Below, in pieces: positions 17,119-26,128 of a stretch of 64,000 nt of DNA. A program made the position numbers and the translations under genes. The DNA lies in NCBI GenBank assembly GCA_965226825.1, contig CBDDED010000003.1:992001-1056000 (forward strand), in the 5' to 3' direction. The notes under the pieces were generated by a model that saw only the letters and a list, made by a program, of their open reading frames with translations, did no database searches and was not told the origin of the DNA. The DNA is from Io17-Chloro-G2 sp965226825. Its GTDB lineage: Bacteria > Chloroflexota > Dehalococcoidia > Lucifugimonadales > UBA3495. Position 1 is the stretch's first letter; each line of letters begins with the position of its first letter.

Positions 17119-17706
17119 TTGTTTACCGGAATCGTTGAAGAAGTAGGCAATGTCGCCCACGTCTCCACCAACAGCCTGGCCGTAGAGGCGTCGACGGTAA
17201 TGCCTGGGTTAAAGCTCGGAGATAGCATCGCCATAAACGGCGCCTGTCTCACGGTGGTGGAGTGCGGGCCAAGCCGTTTCGCCGTCGATCTTGCCCCCGA
17301 AACCATGCGGCGCACCGCCCTCGGGGCCTTGGAAAACGGAGGCCCGGTCAACCTGGAGCGGGCCCTGGCCGCCGGCGACCGGATGGGCGGTCATATCGTT
17401 CAAGGCCACGTCGACGGAACTGGCCGTGTCACGTCGATTCGCAACGACGATGATTGCATTATCCTTCGTATAAGAGCCCCTAAACGACTGATGCCGTATG
17501 TCGTAGAGAAGGGTTTCGTAGCAATTGACGGTATCAGTTTGACCGTGGTAAAAAAAGGTTCTTCGTCGTTCACCCTGTCTGTGATACCATACACCTTGCG
17601 CAACACCAACCTGCATCGTATCCGGGTAGGCGACCGGGTGAACCTGGAAGCGGATATTCTGGCCAAATACGTGGAAAGCCTGCTCGCTACCCAACAGGCC
17701 AGTTAA
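17119..17706 (+). CDS. ribE: riboflavin synthase alpha subunit
   Basis: This 195-residue enzyme dismutates two 6,7-dimethyl-8-ribityllumazine molecules into riboflavin. Both lumazine-binding repeats are present: the first from FTGIVEEVG through GDSIAINGACLTV, the second from HIVQGHVDGTGRV through FVAIDGISLTVV. The start is TTG at 17119, which gives the invariant FTGIVEE at the N-terminus and has TGAGG upstream; no ATG or GTG fits. It lies between ribD and ribBA. The lumazine synthase gene (ribH) is not in the window. Confidence 0.95.
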   Translation: MFTGIVEEVGNVAHVSTNSLAVEASTVMPGLKLGDSIAINGACLTVVECGPSRFAVDLAPETMRRTALGALENGGPVNLERALAAGDRMGGHIVQGHVDGTGRVTSIRNDDDCIILRIRAPKRLMPYVVEKGFVAIDGISLTVVKKGSSSFTLSVIPYTLRNTNLHRIRVGDRVNLEADILAKYVESLLATQQAS

Positions 17707-17741
17707 AGACCCGCCGTTTCGGCTGGTGTAAGGACATTTGT

Positions 17742-18947
17742 ATGCCACTGTGCAGCCTCGAAGAAGCCCTTGCCGACCTGTCAGCAGGAAAATTGCTAAT
17801 CCTGGTCGACGATGAGGACCGCGAAAACGAAGGCGATCTGGTCATGCTCGCCGACATGGCAACCCCCGAGGCTGTCAACTTTATTACTACGTATGCCCGC
17901 GGGTTGGTGTGCATGCCCATGATGGGCGAGCGGTTGGACGAGTTGGACATGCCGCTCATGATTAGCGCCAACGCCGCTAACAAGCACCAGACCGCGTTTA
18001 CCGTGTCTGTGGACTACAAAAACGGCACCACGACCGGAATTTCTGCCTTCGACCGGGCCGCTACCATCCGCGCCCTGGCCGACCCCAACGCCAAGGCCGA
18101 TGAATTCAACCGACCTGGGCATTTGTTCCCACTTCGCTACCATCCCGGCGGCGTCTTCGCCCGCCCCGGCCACACCGAAGCGATCATCGACTTGTGTAAC
18201 CTGATGGGCAAATATCCTGCCGGTATCGTTTGCGAAATCATGAACGAAGACGGGTCCATGGCCCGCATGGAAGACTTGGAGGAATTCGCCCGGGTCCACG
18301 AACTGAATATCCTGAGCATCGCCCAGATTGTTGCCCACCGACGGCGTACCGAGAAACTCGTCGAACGGGTGGCTGAAGCGCGCCTGCCGACCAGATTCGG
18401 AGACTTCAAAGCCATTGCCTACCGCAGCATAACTGACCCGGGTGAGCACATCGCACTTACCATCGGCGAATGGGAAGAGAACCAACCGGTGCTGACTCGG
18501 ATCCACAGCGAGTGCCTTACCGGGGACGTTTTCGGCAGTCTGCGCTGCGATTGCGGCGAGCAATTGGAGTTAGCCCTCAAAATCCTTGGAGATGCCGGCG
18601 TCGGCGTGCTGCTTTACATGAGGCAGGAAGGCCGGGGAATCGGGCTCCACAACAAAATAAAGGCCTACTCTCTACAGGACACCGGGCTTGACACAATCGA
18701 AGCCAACCAATCCCTGGGATTCGACGCCGACGAGCGTAATTACGGAAACGGAGCTCAGATTCTGTTGGACTTGGGAGTGCGAAAGGTTCGGCTGTTGACC
18801 AACAATCCCACCAAGATGATGGGCCTGTCCGGGTTTGACCTTGACGTAGTGGAGCGGGTGCCGGTAGAAGCCTCGGTCACCGACGAAAACCGCCGGTACT
18901 TGACCACCAAACGGTCTCGGATGGGGCATATCCTGGGCAACTGCTAA
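17742..18947 (+). CDS. ribBA: bifunctional DHBP synthase / GTP cyclohydrolase II
   Basis: This 401-residue protein makes the two entry compounds of riboflavin synthesis. The N-terminal RibB half (residues ~1-205) has VDDEDRENEGDLVMLA, and RPGHLFPLRYHPGGVFARPGHTEAIIDL. The C-terminal RibA half has HSECLTGDVFGSLRCDCGEQL with the zinc cysteines, and RQEGRGIGLHNKIKAY. Last gene of the ribD-ribE-ribBA operon, ending at a palindromic terminator. Confidence 0.96.
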   Translation: MPLCSLEEALADLSAGKLLILVDDEDRENEGDLVMLADMATPEAVNFITTYARGLVCMPMMGERLDELDMPLMISANAANKHQTAFTVSVDYKNGTTTGISAFDRAATIRALADPNAKADEFNRPGHLFPLRYHPGGVFARPGHTEAIIDLCNLMGKYPAGIVCEIMNEDGSMARMEDLEEFARVHELNILSIAQIVAHRRRTEKLVERVAEARLPTRFGDFKAIAYRSITDPGEHIALTIGEWEENQPVLTRIHSECLTGDVFGSLRCDCGEQLELALKILGDAGVGVLLYMRQEGRGIGLHNKIKAYSLQDTGLDTIEANQSLGFDADERNYGNGAQILLDLGVRKVRLLTNNPTKMMGLSGFDLDVVERVPVEASVTDENRRYLTTKRSRMGHILGNC

Positions 18948-18978
18948 CCCGAAACACCCAAGAGACACTTTGACCACC

Positions 18979-19016
18979 AAAAGCTAGGGGCGCCGCATGC
19001 GGCGCCCCTAGCTTTT
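18979..19016. terminator. bidirectional terminator between ribBA and prfB
   Basis: A 38-nt perfect palindrome centred at 18997/18998 (arms beginning AAAAGCTAGGGGCGCC) has A-runs on one side and T-runs on the other, so it can stop transcription from both directions. The stop codon of prfB (19010-19008) lies inside the stem. Confidence 0.92.
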
Positions 19017-20112
19017 TCCTACTCTCGACAAAAGGTGGGCTTCAATAAACCCGTTCAAGTCTCCGGCTAGAACTGCGTCCGGATTGGTGCTCTGGAAGTC
19101 GGTGCGGTGGTCCTTCACCGACTTGTAGGGGTGCAGCACGTAGCTCCGTATCTGGTTGCCCCACTCCGGCGCCGGACGTTCGCCCCGCAATTTGGCCGCT
19201 TCCCGCGCCCTCTCTTCATCCTGCATGGCCAGCAGCTTGGACTTCAGAATCCGCATTGCAAACTCCCGGTTCTGGTGTTGGGAGCGCTCGTTCTGGCAGC
19301 TGATAACGATTCCCGTGGGTATGTGGGTTAGACGTACTGCCGATGCAACCTTCTGGACGTTTTGGCCTCCCGGTCCGCTGGAATGGAAAAAGTCCATCTT
19401 GAGGTCTTCCGTGCGCACGGTTACGTCCGAGTCTTCTTCTTCCGCTGCGGGCAACACCTCTACAGATGCGAACGAAGTGTGCCGGAGATGGTCTGGGTCG
19501 AACGGAGACAGCCTCACCAGTCTGTGGGCGCCTATCTCGGAACTCAGGTACCCGTAAGCCCGCGCTCCCCCAATTTCCAGCGTGCCCGACCGGAGGCCTG
19601 CTTCATCGCCATAGGCCATATCCATCACCTGGACCGGCCTTTTTTCGGCTTCCGCCCAGCGTATGTACATCCGCAACAGCATTTCCGCCCAGTCGTGGGA
19701 GTCAGTGCCGCCAACTCCGGCGTGAATCGACACAATGGCGCTGCGTTCGTCGTAGGCGCCGGAAAGAGTTAGGTTGATCTCTTCCCGGGCCATTATCCCG
19801 AATACTTCTGTCGCTTCTTGTTCCAGTTGGTCTTGGAGTGAGTCGTCCCCCTCCTCAATGGCCAGGTCGGTCAACTCTTGCAAAGCGTTGGCCCTGGACT
19901 GGAGGTCCCGCCAAAGGTCCACCGTTTCCTTCTGACGAGCCAGTTCTCTCATTTTGCGTTGCGCCTGTCGGGAATCGTCCCAAAACGCGGGGTCCGCCGA
20001 TTCCTTTTCCAACGAAGCTATGTTTGCCTCTAATTGAGGAAGGTCAAAGCCGTGGGACCACTGTGTCAATCTTCTGGCGCATCATCTTGAGTTCCTGCCT
20101 CAGGTCTTCCAT
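19008..20112 (-). CDS. prfB: peptide chain release factor 2, programmed +1 frameshift
   Basis: RF2 releases nascent chains at UGA and UAA. Translation starts at the ATG at 20112 (MEDLRQELKMMRQKIDTVVPRL, after GGAAGGG) and meets UGA as codon 23. A +1 shift at CTTTGAC continues into LPQLEANIASLEKESADPAFW. The full product is 367 residues. The tripeptide anticodon motif SPF lies in VRLSPFDPDHLRHTSF and the catalytic GGQ in HSSGPGGQNVQ. The frame starting at 20069 alone lacks the true N-terminus. It is convergent with ribBA and shares its terminator. Confidence 0.95.
20043..20049 (-). promoter_or_regulatory. RF2 programmed frameshift site CTTTGAC
   Basis: On the minus strand, CTT UGA C follows 22 in-frame codons, as in most bacterial prfB genes. 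When RF2 is scarce the ribosome slips +1 on CUU and reads GAC. The usual upstream Shine-Dalgarno-like stimulator is weak here (CCCACGG). Confidence 0.93.
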
Positions 20113-20293
20113 GCTTTTCCCTTCCTCTCCGGGACTCATTCGGATATTCCGCGACAACAATGTGCCGCGGCAACTAGTTTGCGGATTAGGATTGTATCAT
20201 GTTGCCAAATAGCCAGGCTGCCCCCCATTTTGACGCAATTCGACGTCTGGTGCCCCCTCATCCGGGTCAGCAGCGCCTAGCAGGCGGGAGGTT

Positions 20294-20578
20294 TCAGGCG
20301 GCCAACGCGCAGGTCAGGGAATTAATCGGCGGCAACTGTTCCACCAACTCCTCCCAATTGTCGCCCTGGTCTCGGCTGTAGTATATCTGGCCGCTGGTTG
20401 CGCCCAGGTATACTCCGCATGGATCGAGCGGGTCGGTGACCATACCTCCACGCATGGCATATAGGTAGCTGTTTCCCTGCGGCAATCCGTTGGTCAACGC
20501 CTCCCAATCGTCGCCCCCGTTGCGACTGCGGTACACCCTGAACTTGCCGCCGGACATGTAACTGACTCCGCCGCCCAC
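20294..20578 (-). pseudogene. 3' fragment of a BNR/sialidase-like repeat protein
   Basis: The frame encodes about 90 residues with two BNR-type beta-propeller repeats: VYRSRNGGDDWEALTNGLPQG and YYSRDQGDNWEELVEQLP, plus a segment about DPLDPCGVYLGATSG between them. A TGA lies a few codons before the only possible start (GTG at 20578), and no upstream part of a propeller is found. It is therefore a leftover C-terminal piece rather than a complete gene. It sits between prfB and thrS. Confidence 0.6.
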
Positions 20579-20698
20579 CCGCTCCGGTTCTTCCCATCAG
20601 CTCTGTCCATCAGTGAGATTGCGCTGCGGGATGCTATGATATGGCCCAATTCCGACCCTTTGGACTCCGCCAATGGAGAGCCCACCCAAGCCCGGTAG

Positions 20699-20704
20699 TA
20701 TAAT
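20699..20704 (+). promoter_or_regulatory. putative -10 box for thrS
   Basis: A perfect TATAAT lies 62 nt before the chosen thrS start. A recognisable -35 is not seen at the right distance. Its position argues for the ATG at 20766 over the in-frame ATG at 20673. Confidence 0.4.
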
Positions 20705-20765
20705 ACCCGCAGTCAGTCCTCAAGTGGACCGGCGAATCCAACCCCAAGGTTACTGGAAAGGCAAG

Positions 20766-22520
20766 ATGTTAGACCACGGCACCCACGAGACCGGCGCAGT
20801 AAGCGCCGAACAAGCTCTGCTGCACCGGATGCGCCATTCCGCCGCCCACGTCATGGCGGACGCGGTTTTACAACTGTTTCCCGAGGCGAAAATGGGCATC
20901 GGCCCGCCTACCCAGGACGGGTTTTACTATGACTTCGACGTGTCTCGGCCCTTCACGCCCGACGACCTCGTGCAGATTCAAGCCCTTATGGAGCAGTCCA
21001 TCAACGCCGGCCAACCGTTCATTCGCGAGGAATTGGAACGGGAAGAGGCGCAGACACTGTTCGCCGACCAACCATATAAATTGGAGATTATCGAGGGCAT
21101 TCCCGACGCCGAAACCCTTTCGGTCTACCGGCACGGCGGCTTTGTTGACCTCTGTCAGGGCCCCCATCTGGACGCCACCGGGGATATACCTGCGATGAAG
21201 CTGCTGACCGTTGCCGGCGCCTACTGGCGGGGCGACGAGCATCAGCCTATGCTCCAGCGCATCTACGGCACCGCCTTTCCCAGCCAGGACGAGTTGGACC
21301 AACACCTGGCCCGGCTGGAAGAAGCCGAGAAACGCGACCACCGCACCCTCGGCCGCCAATTGGACCTCTTCACCGTCCACGATGACATCGGCCCGGGCCT
21401 GATCTTGTGGCATCCCAAGGGCGGGTTGGTGCGCTCGCTGATCGAGGACTACTGGCGCGACCTTCACCACAACCACAACTACGACCTGGTCTACTCCCCC
21501 CACATCGGGCGGGCCAACCTGTGGCAGACCAGCGGCCACTTGGACTTCTACCAGGACGCAATGTATGCCGCGGTGGTGGTGGACCAGCAGGAATACTACC
21601 TGAAACCCATGAACTGCCCCTTCCACATCAAAATTTTCCAGTCGAGTTTACGCAGTTACCGGGACCTGCCGATGCGGTTTGCGGAACTGGGAACGGTCTA
21701 CCGCTACGAGCGCAGCGGCGTGCTGCACGGCCTTATGCGGGTGCGGGGGTTCACCCAGGACGACGCCCATATCTTCTGCCAACTGGAACAGGTGGAGTCA
21801 GAGGTGGGCGGCGTTCTGGACATGACCTTCGAACTGCTGGAAGCGTTCGGGTTCAATGAATATTCCATCTCCCTGTCCACCAGGCCCGAGAAATCGGTGG
21901 GAGACGCGGAGATGTGGGACCATGCCACGTCATCCCTGCAAAACGCCCTGGTAGAGCGCAACCTGCCCTACGACGTGGACCCCGGCGGCGGGGCCTTCTA
22001 CGGCCCCAAAATTGACATCAAGATTACCGATGCCTTGGGCCGGGCGTGGCAATGCACCACGGTGCAGTTCGATTTCAACCTTCCCGAGCGGTTTGACCTC
22101 ACGTTCCAGGACTCCCAGGGCAATCGGAGCCGGCCTTACATGGTGCACCGCGCCATTCTGGGGTCCATGGAGCGCTTTTTGGGCGTGCTGATTGAGCACT
22201 ACGCCGGAGCTTTCCCACTATGGCTGGCCCCGGTGCAAGCGGTGGTTATTCCCATCGCCGACCGGCACCTGGACTACGCCGAGAGTGTGAAAGCAGCCCT
22301 GTCCAAAGAGAAGTTCCGGGTAGATGTAGACGGGCGCAGCGAACGCATGAACCTCAAAATACGCAACGCCCAGATGCAGAAGATTCCGTACATGCTGGTG
22401 GTCGGCGACCGTGAAGCCGAGGCTGGGGCCGTAGCCGTCCGCCACCGAGACGGAGAGGACCGCGGGGCCATGCCCCTGGCGGATTTCACCGCCCTTTTAC
22501 AGGGAGAAATCGCCGGCTAA
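20766..22520 (+). CDS. thrS: threonyl-tRNA synthetase lacking the TGS domain
   Basis: This class II synthetase charges tRNA(Thr). From the ATG at 20766 (GGAAAGG just upstream) it has 584 residues. The editing domain is present (RHSAAHVMADAV, then VDLCQGPHL), as are the class II catalytic motifs (LKPMNCPFHIKIF, FRAELGT-like FAELGTVYRYERSG, VRGFTQDDAHIFC) and the anticodon-binding domain at the C-terminus (VVIPIADRHLDYA, VGDREAEAGAVAVRHRDG). The N-terminal TGS domain of about 60 residues, found in most bacterial ThrRS, is missing. A longer frame from 20673 adds 31 residues that do not resemble TGS. A terminator follows. Confidence 0.95.
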   Translation: MLDHGTHETGAVSAEQALLHRMRHSAAHVMADAVLQLFPEAKMGIGPPTQDGFYYDFDVSRPFTPDDLVQIQALMEQSINAGQPFIREELEREEAQTLFADQPYKLEIIEGIPDAETLSVYRHGGFVDLCQGPHLDATGDIPAMKLLTVAGAYWRGDEHQPMLQRIYGTAFPSQDELDQHLARLEEAEKRDHRTLGRQLDLFTVHDDIGPGLILWHPKGGLVRSLIEDYWRDLHHNHNYDLVYSPHIGRANLWQTSGHLDFYQDAMYAAVVVDQQEYYLKPMNCPFHIKIFQSSLRSYRDLPMRFAELGTVYRYERSGVLHGLMRVRGFTQDDAHIFCQLEQVESEVGGVLDMTFELLEAFGFNEYSISLSTRPEKSVGDAEMWDHATSSLQNALVERNLPYDVDPGGGAFYGPKIDIKITDALGRAWQCTTVQFDFNLPERFDLTFQDSQGNRSRPYMVHRAILGSMERFLGVLIEHYAGAFPLWLAPVQAVVIPIADRHLDYAESVKAALSKEKFRVDVDGRSERMNLKIRNAQMQKIPYMLVVGDREAEAGAVAVRHRDGEDRGAMPLADFTALLQGEIAG

Positions 22521-22571
22521 CTGCCCGCGTCCAACACATGCCCTAAAGGCATTTAACCGGGTTGAGTCCGG

Positions 22572-22602
22572 CGACGGGACTGCTTCCGTTCCGTCGGATT
22601 TT
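22572..22602 (+). terminator. intrinsic terminator downstream of thrS
   Basis: An 8-bp stem (CGACGGGA / TTCCGTCG, one G-T pair) with a 9-nt loop is followed by GATTTTTC. It lies between thrS and the convergent selenoprotein gene. Confidence 0.6.
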
Positions 22603-22616
22603 TCTTTTGGCCGACT

Positions 22617-23429
22617 CTATTGAACCGATGCCGCCAAGGCTTGGAAGGTCGCCCGCCAGGAATCCTCGCTTCCCTGTCCAAAGCCCTTCCGGTTTATGAT
22701 GACGCCTCTGGAGTCGATGGCGACCTGGGTGGATTGTATTACAACTTCCAGGTCCTGAAGCATGCTGCCGTCGGGTAGCGCCACTGACCAAGGGTATTCC
22801 TCTTTTTCGCGGTCCCCCTCAAGGGTTGCAATTTGTTCCCCAGCCTGGGATACCGAGTAAAATGCCACTTGGTTCGAAAACTCAGGGTAGATTTCCTTTA
22901 AGCGCCGAGACTCGGCGCGGCAGGTCGGTCACCAAGTTGCGGTGAAGAACAGGAACACCGGTTTGCCCGCTTTGGTAAGGTCCTCGGACGAAACGGTGCT
23001 CCCGTCGAACAGCGTCAACGAATAACTCGGAGCCAGTTCGCCAACGCCGGCGCCAACGGGGGGTAAACTCGCCGTAGGCGCCGCTTCTGCCGGCGTAACC
23101 TCAGTCGGCGTAATGACCGCTGCGGTATCCGGTGCCGTTGTGGACTGCGCCGCAACCACCGTGGTCGTATCGGTCGATTCAGCGGTAACGCCGCCCGCCG
23201 CTGCGCTCGGCTCCTGCATTGCCGTTGCGTCAGCAGCAGCAGCCGTGGGGTGGTCAACCATCGCGGTTTCCGCGCCGGCCATCCCGCCGCCGGTTTCCTG
23301 AGACCCGCCGGGACCGGGCTGTTCCGTCGTCCCGCAAGCCACCGCCAATATGGTCGATAAAGCCAGGAAGCCAAAGAAAATTGTGCACCGCTTAAATATA
23401 GAACGCTTAGACATGAACCGCTTTGACAT
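22617..23429 (-). CDS. probable selenoprotein: TlpA/redoxin-like lipoprotein with UxxC
   Basis: Reading from the ATG at 23429, the frame encodes a lipoprotein signal (lipobox LAVAC, Cys32), a Thr/Ala/Pro-rich linker to about residue 125, and a redoxin domain starting GELAPSYSLTLFDGSTV. The strand PVFLFFTATW is followed by TGA at 22931-22929, then PTC. The same frame continues without interruption for 103 codons (AESRRLKEIYPEF..., VAIDSRGVIINRKGF) to a stop at 22617. In TlpA-like proteins this position is the first Cys of WCxxC, so UGA most likely encodes selenocysteine (U167-P-T-C170). The total is 270 residues. A SECIS-like hairpin follows the UGA and selA is in the window. The usual cis-Pro before the next strand is absent (QSTQVAIDS). 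A plain nonsense mutation is the alternative. Confidence 0.85.
22902..22931 (-). promoter_or_regulatory. bacterial SECIS-like hairpin after the UGA
   Basis: On the minus strand the UGA (22931-22929) is followed by 10 nt and then GCGCCG-AGUCU-CGGCGC, a perfect 6-bp GC stem, or 7 bp with an A-U closing pair. The loop starts 17 nt after the UGA and carries G-U near its 5' side. Bacterial SECIS elements are hairpins directly downstream of the UGA with such a loop, about 16-37 nt away. E. coli fdhF has a closely similar AGGUCU loop. Confidence 0.75.
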
Positions 23430-23548
23430 GGTTCTTCTGAAATCCCTCCGAGAGTCCGGGTGGCTGGCGTCCCCGTCCATTTTAGCCCAAAATAGCGGCA
23501 TAACCAAAGCCATAGTCACAAACCCGGCGGAATAGGATTGAAAACGTA

Positions 23549-25612
23549 ATGCCCAACCGGCTTATCAATGAGACCAGCCCATATTTGTTGCAGCACGCCA
23601 ACAACCCGGTGGACTGGCACGCCTGGGGCCCAGAGGCCCTGGAGCTTTCCAAGTCCGAGGACAAACCGATCCTGTTGAGCATCGGTTACTCCGCTTGCCA
23701 TTGGTGCCACGTAATGGAACGGGAGTCCTTCGAGGACGAGGCTATCGCCGCGTTGATGAACGAGAATTTTATCAGCATCAAGGTGGACCGGGAGGAACGC
23801 CCGGACCTGGACGCGGTGTACATGGAAGCGGTGCAAATGCTCACCGGCAGCGGCGGTTGGCCTATGACCGTCTTCCTCACTCCCCAGGGCCGTCCGTTCT
23901 ACGGCGGCACCTATTTCCCGCCGGTAGACCGCCAGAACATGCCGGGATTCCCCCGTTTGCTGTTGGCGGTTTCAGAAGCCTACCGCACCAACCCCGAAGA
24001 GATCGAGCGGGTGACCCAGCAATTGGGCGAACACATGGGCCGGTCCAGCCAAATTCCCCAGTCCCGCGGGCCCCTGACTGATGACGTCCTGCACGTCGCC
24101 TACAGTAACCTGGCAACCGCTTTCGACTATCAGCACGGCGGCATCGGAGCGGCCCCCAAATTCCCTCAGCCCATGGTCATCGAGTTCCTGTTGCGCCATT
24201 ACCGTCGAGGCTTTACCGACACGTCAAGCAGGTCGCTGGACAAGGTGAACCTTACGCTGGAAAAGATGGCCTACGGCGGCATTTACGACCAGATTGGAGG
24301 TGGTTTTCACCGCTATTCCACCGATGCCTTCTGGCTGGTGCCCCATTTCGAAAAGATGCTGTACGACAACGCCCTGCTGGCCAAGCTGTACCTGCACGCC
24401 TACCTGGTCACCCGCCGGCCCCTGTACCGCCGCATCGCCGAGGAAACTATAGATTATGTCCTGCGGGAGATGACCAGCGCCGAAGGAGGATTCTTCTCCT
24501 CTCAGGACGCCGACTCCGAGGGCGTGGAGGGCAAATTCTTCGTTTGGAGCCCCCCGGAAATCCACGGTGTCCTGGGTGAAGACCTGGGAAATCTGATGGG
24601 CGGGTTTTTTGGCCTGACCGACGCCGGCAACTTCGAAGGCAAAACCATCCTCAACGTCCCGCAACCACCGGAGGACTTTTCTGAAGAGCAGGGCATTTCC
24701 CTGGAAACCCTCACGTCGATGATCGAATCCGGCAAACGGTCACTGCTCCAAGCACGGGAGGAGCGGGTCCATCCGATGCGGGATGACAAGGTTCTATCGT
24801 CCTGGAATGGTCTTATGCTGCGGACTTTAGCCGAATCCGGCGCTGCCCTTGGCCGCCGTGACTACATTGACGCCGCAAGGAAGAACTCCGATTTCCTGTT
24901 GAACAACCTGGTTTCCGGCGGACGCCTCTTGCGGACCTACCGGGACGGGCAGGCCAAGCTCTTGGGGTACTTGGAAGACTACGCCTTCCTCGCCGACGGG
25001 CTGGTTGCCCTGTATGAAGCGACTTTCGAACCCCGTTGGTTGGAGCAGGCGGTTCTGTTTGCGAATTCCATGATCGACCTGTTTTGGGACGACGCTCTGG
25101 GCGGGTTCTACGACACCGGAAATGACCATGAAGAACTGGTGCTTCGCCCCCGTGACACCTTTGACAACGCCCAGCCGTGCGGCGGATCTGTGGCTTCCGA
25201 CGTGCTGCTGAAGCTGGCGGTGCTGACCGGCAACCAGGACTACGCCGAGAAAGGGTCCGCTCCCCTCGGAGCCCAGTCCCAACTTATGTCCAGGTCCCCC
25301 ACCGGGTTCGGCCACTGGCTGGGAGCGGTGGATTTCCAAATTGCCCAAACCCAGGAAATAGCCATCATCGGGCCTCTCGATGATCCGGCAACCATCCGGT
25401 TATTGGACACGGTGCATGGGAACTACCTGCCCAACAAAGTGCTGGTAGGCGCCACAACCGCGCGGGCTGACGAGCCGCCCCCCATACAAATTCCGTTGTT
25501 GGAAGACCGGGGACAAGTGGACAACCTTCCCACCGCCTACGTCTGCCAGAACTACGTCTGCCAGCTGCCGGTTACCAACCCCGCCGCTCTGGCGGAGCAG
25601 CTAGGAGTCTAG
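23549..25612 (+). CDS. thioredoxin-domain protein YyaL (DUF255) family
   Basis: This 687-residue protein belongs to the YyaL/SPATA20 family. An N-terminal thioredoxin-like domain (NRLINETSPYLLQHANNPVDW, with ACHWCHVM at residues 49-55) is fused to an (alpha/alpha)6-barrel-like C-terminal part resembling N-acylglucosamine epimerases. The segments GGWPMTVFLTPQGRPFYGGTYFPP and DKVLSSWNGLMLRTLAESG are typical. The biochemical role of the family is not established. It is divergent from the putative selenoprotein across a 119-nt spacer, so two thiol-redox-type proteins share one intergenic region. The start ATG has AGGA upstream. Nothing looks broken. Confidence 0.9.
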   Translation: MPNRLINETSPYLLQHANNPVDWHAWGPEALELSKSEDKPILLSIGYSACHWCHVMERESFEDEAIAALMNENFISIKVDREERPDLDAVYMEAVQMLTGSGGWPMTVFLTPQGRPFYGGTYFPPVDRQNMPGFPRLLLAVSEAYRTNPEEIERVTQQLGEHMGRSSQIPQSRGPLTDDVLHVAYSNLATAFDYQHGGIGAAPKFPQPMVIEFLLRHYRRGFTDTSSRSLDKVNLTLEKMAYGGIYDQIGGGFHRYSTDAFWLVPHFEKMLYDNALLAKLYLHAYLVTRRPLYRRIAEETIDYVLREMTSAEGGFFSSQDADSEGVEGKFFVWSPPEIHGVLGEDLGNLMGGFFGLTDAGNFEGKTILNVPQPPEDFSEEQGISLETLTSMIESGKRSLLQAREERVHPMRDDKVLSSWNGLMLRTLAESGAALGRRDYIDAARKNSDFLLNNLVSGGRLLRTYRDGQAKLLGYLEDYAFLADGLVALYEATFEPRWLEQAVLFANSMIDLFWDDALGGFYDTGNDHEELVLRPRDTFDNAQPCGGSVASDVLLKLAVLTGNQDYAEKGSAPLGAQSQLMSRSPTGFGHWLGAVDFQIAQTQEIAIIGPLDDPATIRLLDTVHGNYLPNKVLVGATTARADEPPPIQIPLLEDRGQVDNLPTAYVCQNYVCQLPVTNPAALAEQLGV

Positions 25613-25722
25613 GGACGAACCGGCAGTAAATCATTTGGCCCCCAATTTTCGCCCCGCCTGCGCCGCCAACCCACAGCGGCTCCTACCCGCGCCCACCCCA
25701 CACCCGGAGTCCACCCCCCAGC

Positions 25723-25755
25723 AAAAAGTTTTGCGCAGCTTTTCCAAAAGCGGGT
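25723..25755 (+). repeat. 33-bp direct repeat, left copy (candidate att site)
   Basis: The 33-bp sequence begins AAAAAGTTTTGCGCAGC and ends AAAAGCGGGT. It is identical, in the same orientation, to 39646-39678, which lies inside the 3' end of the large serine recombinase gene. Only these two copies were noticed in the window. It contains the inverted repeat GCTTTT-CC-AAAAGC. Nothing in the surrounding 25613-26128 gap looks coding. Confidence 0.7.
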
Positions 25756-25995
25756 AACCCCCACCACCCCCCGTCACAACAAGAATCCAGAGCCCCCGCT
25801 GGCATCCACACCCCAACAGGAACCCAGCGCCCACCAAAACCCCCTCATCCTCGCCGCAGAGGGGATCCCCAAAGCCCTTCCTCCTCACCCCTCGGTGTTT
25901 CCCGTCATAACGGCATCCAGAGCAGCTTTTCTCCCCACCCCCGTCTTTCCCATCATAACCGCAATCCAGAGTAGCTTTTCCCCACCACCCATCCC

Positions 25996-26028
25996 CGTCA
26001 TCCTCGCCGCAGCGGGGATCCAGAGCCC
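25996..26028 (+). repeat. dispersed repeat arm
   Basis: One arm of the repeat family described at 15541 occurs here, with GCCGCAGCGGGGATCCAGAG as its core (one changed base). Decayed partial copies lie at about 25848-25875 and 25901-25925. No inverted partner was found close by. Confidence 0.65.
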
Positions 26029-26128
26029 TTTCCGTCTTCGGACATGGTTTGGACGCCCTTCCCTGCCATTCTCCACACCCACTCCGTCAACCCACTCATT
26101 CACGTCACCCGCCCCTTGACACTCCCGA

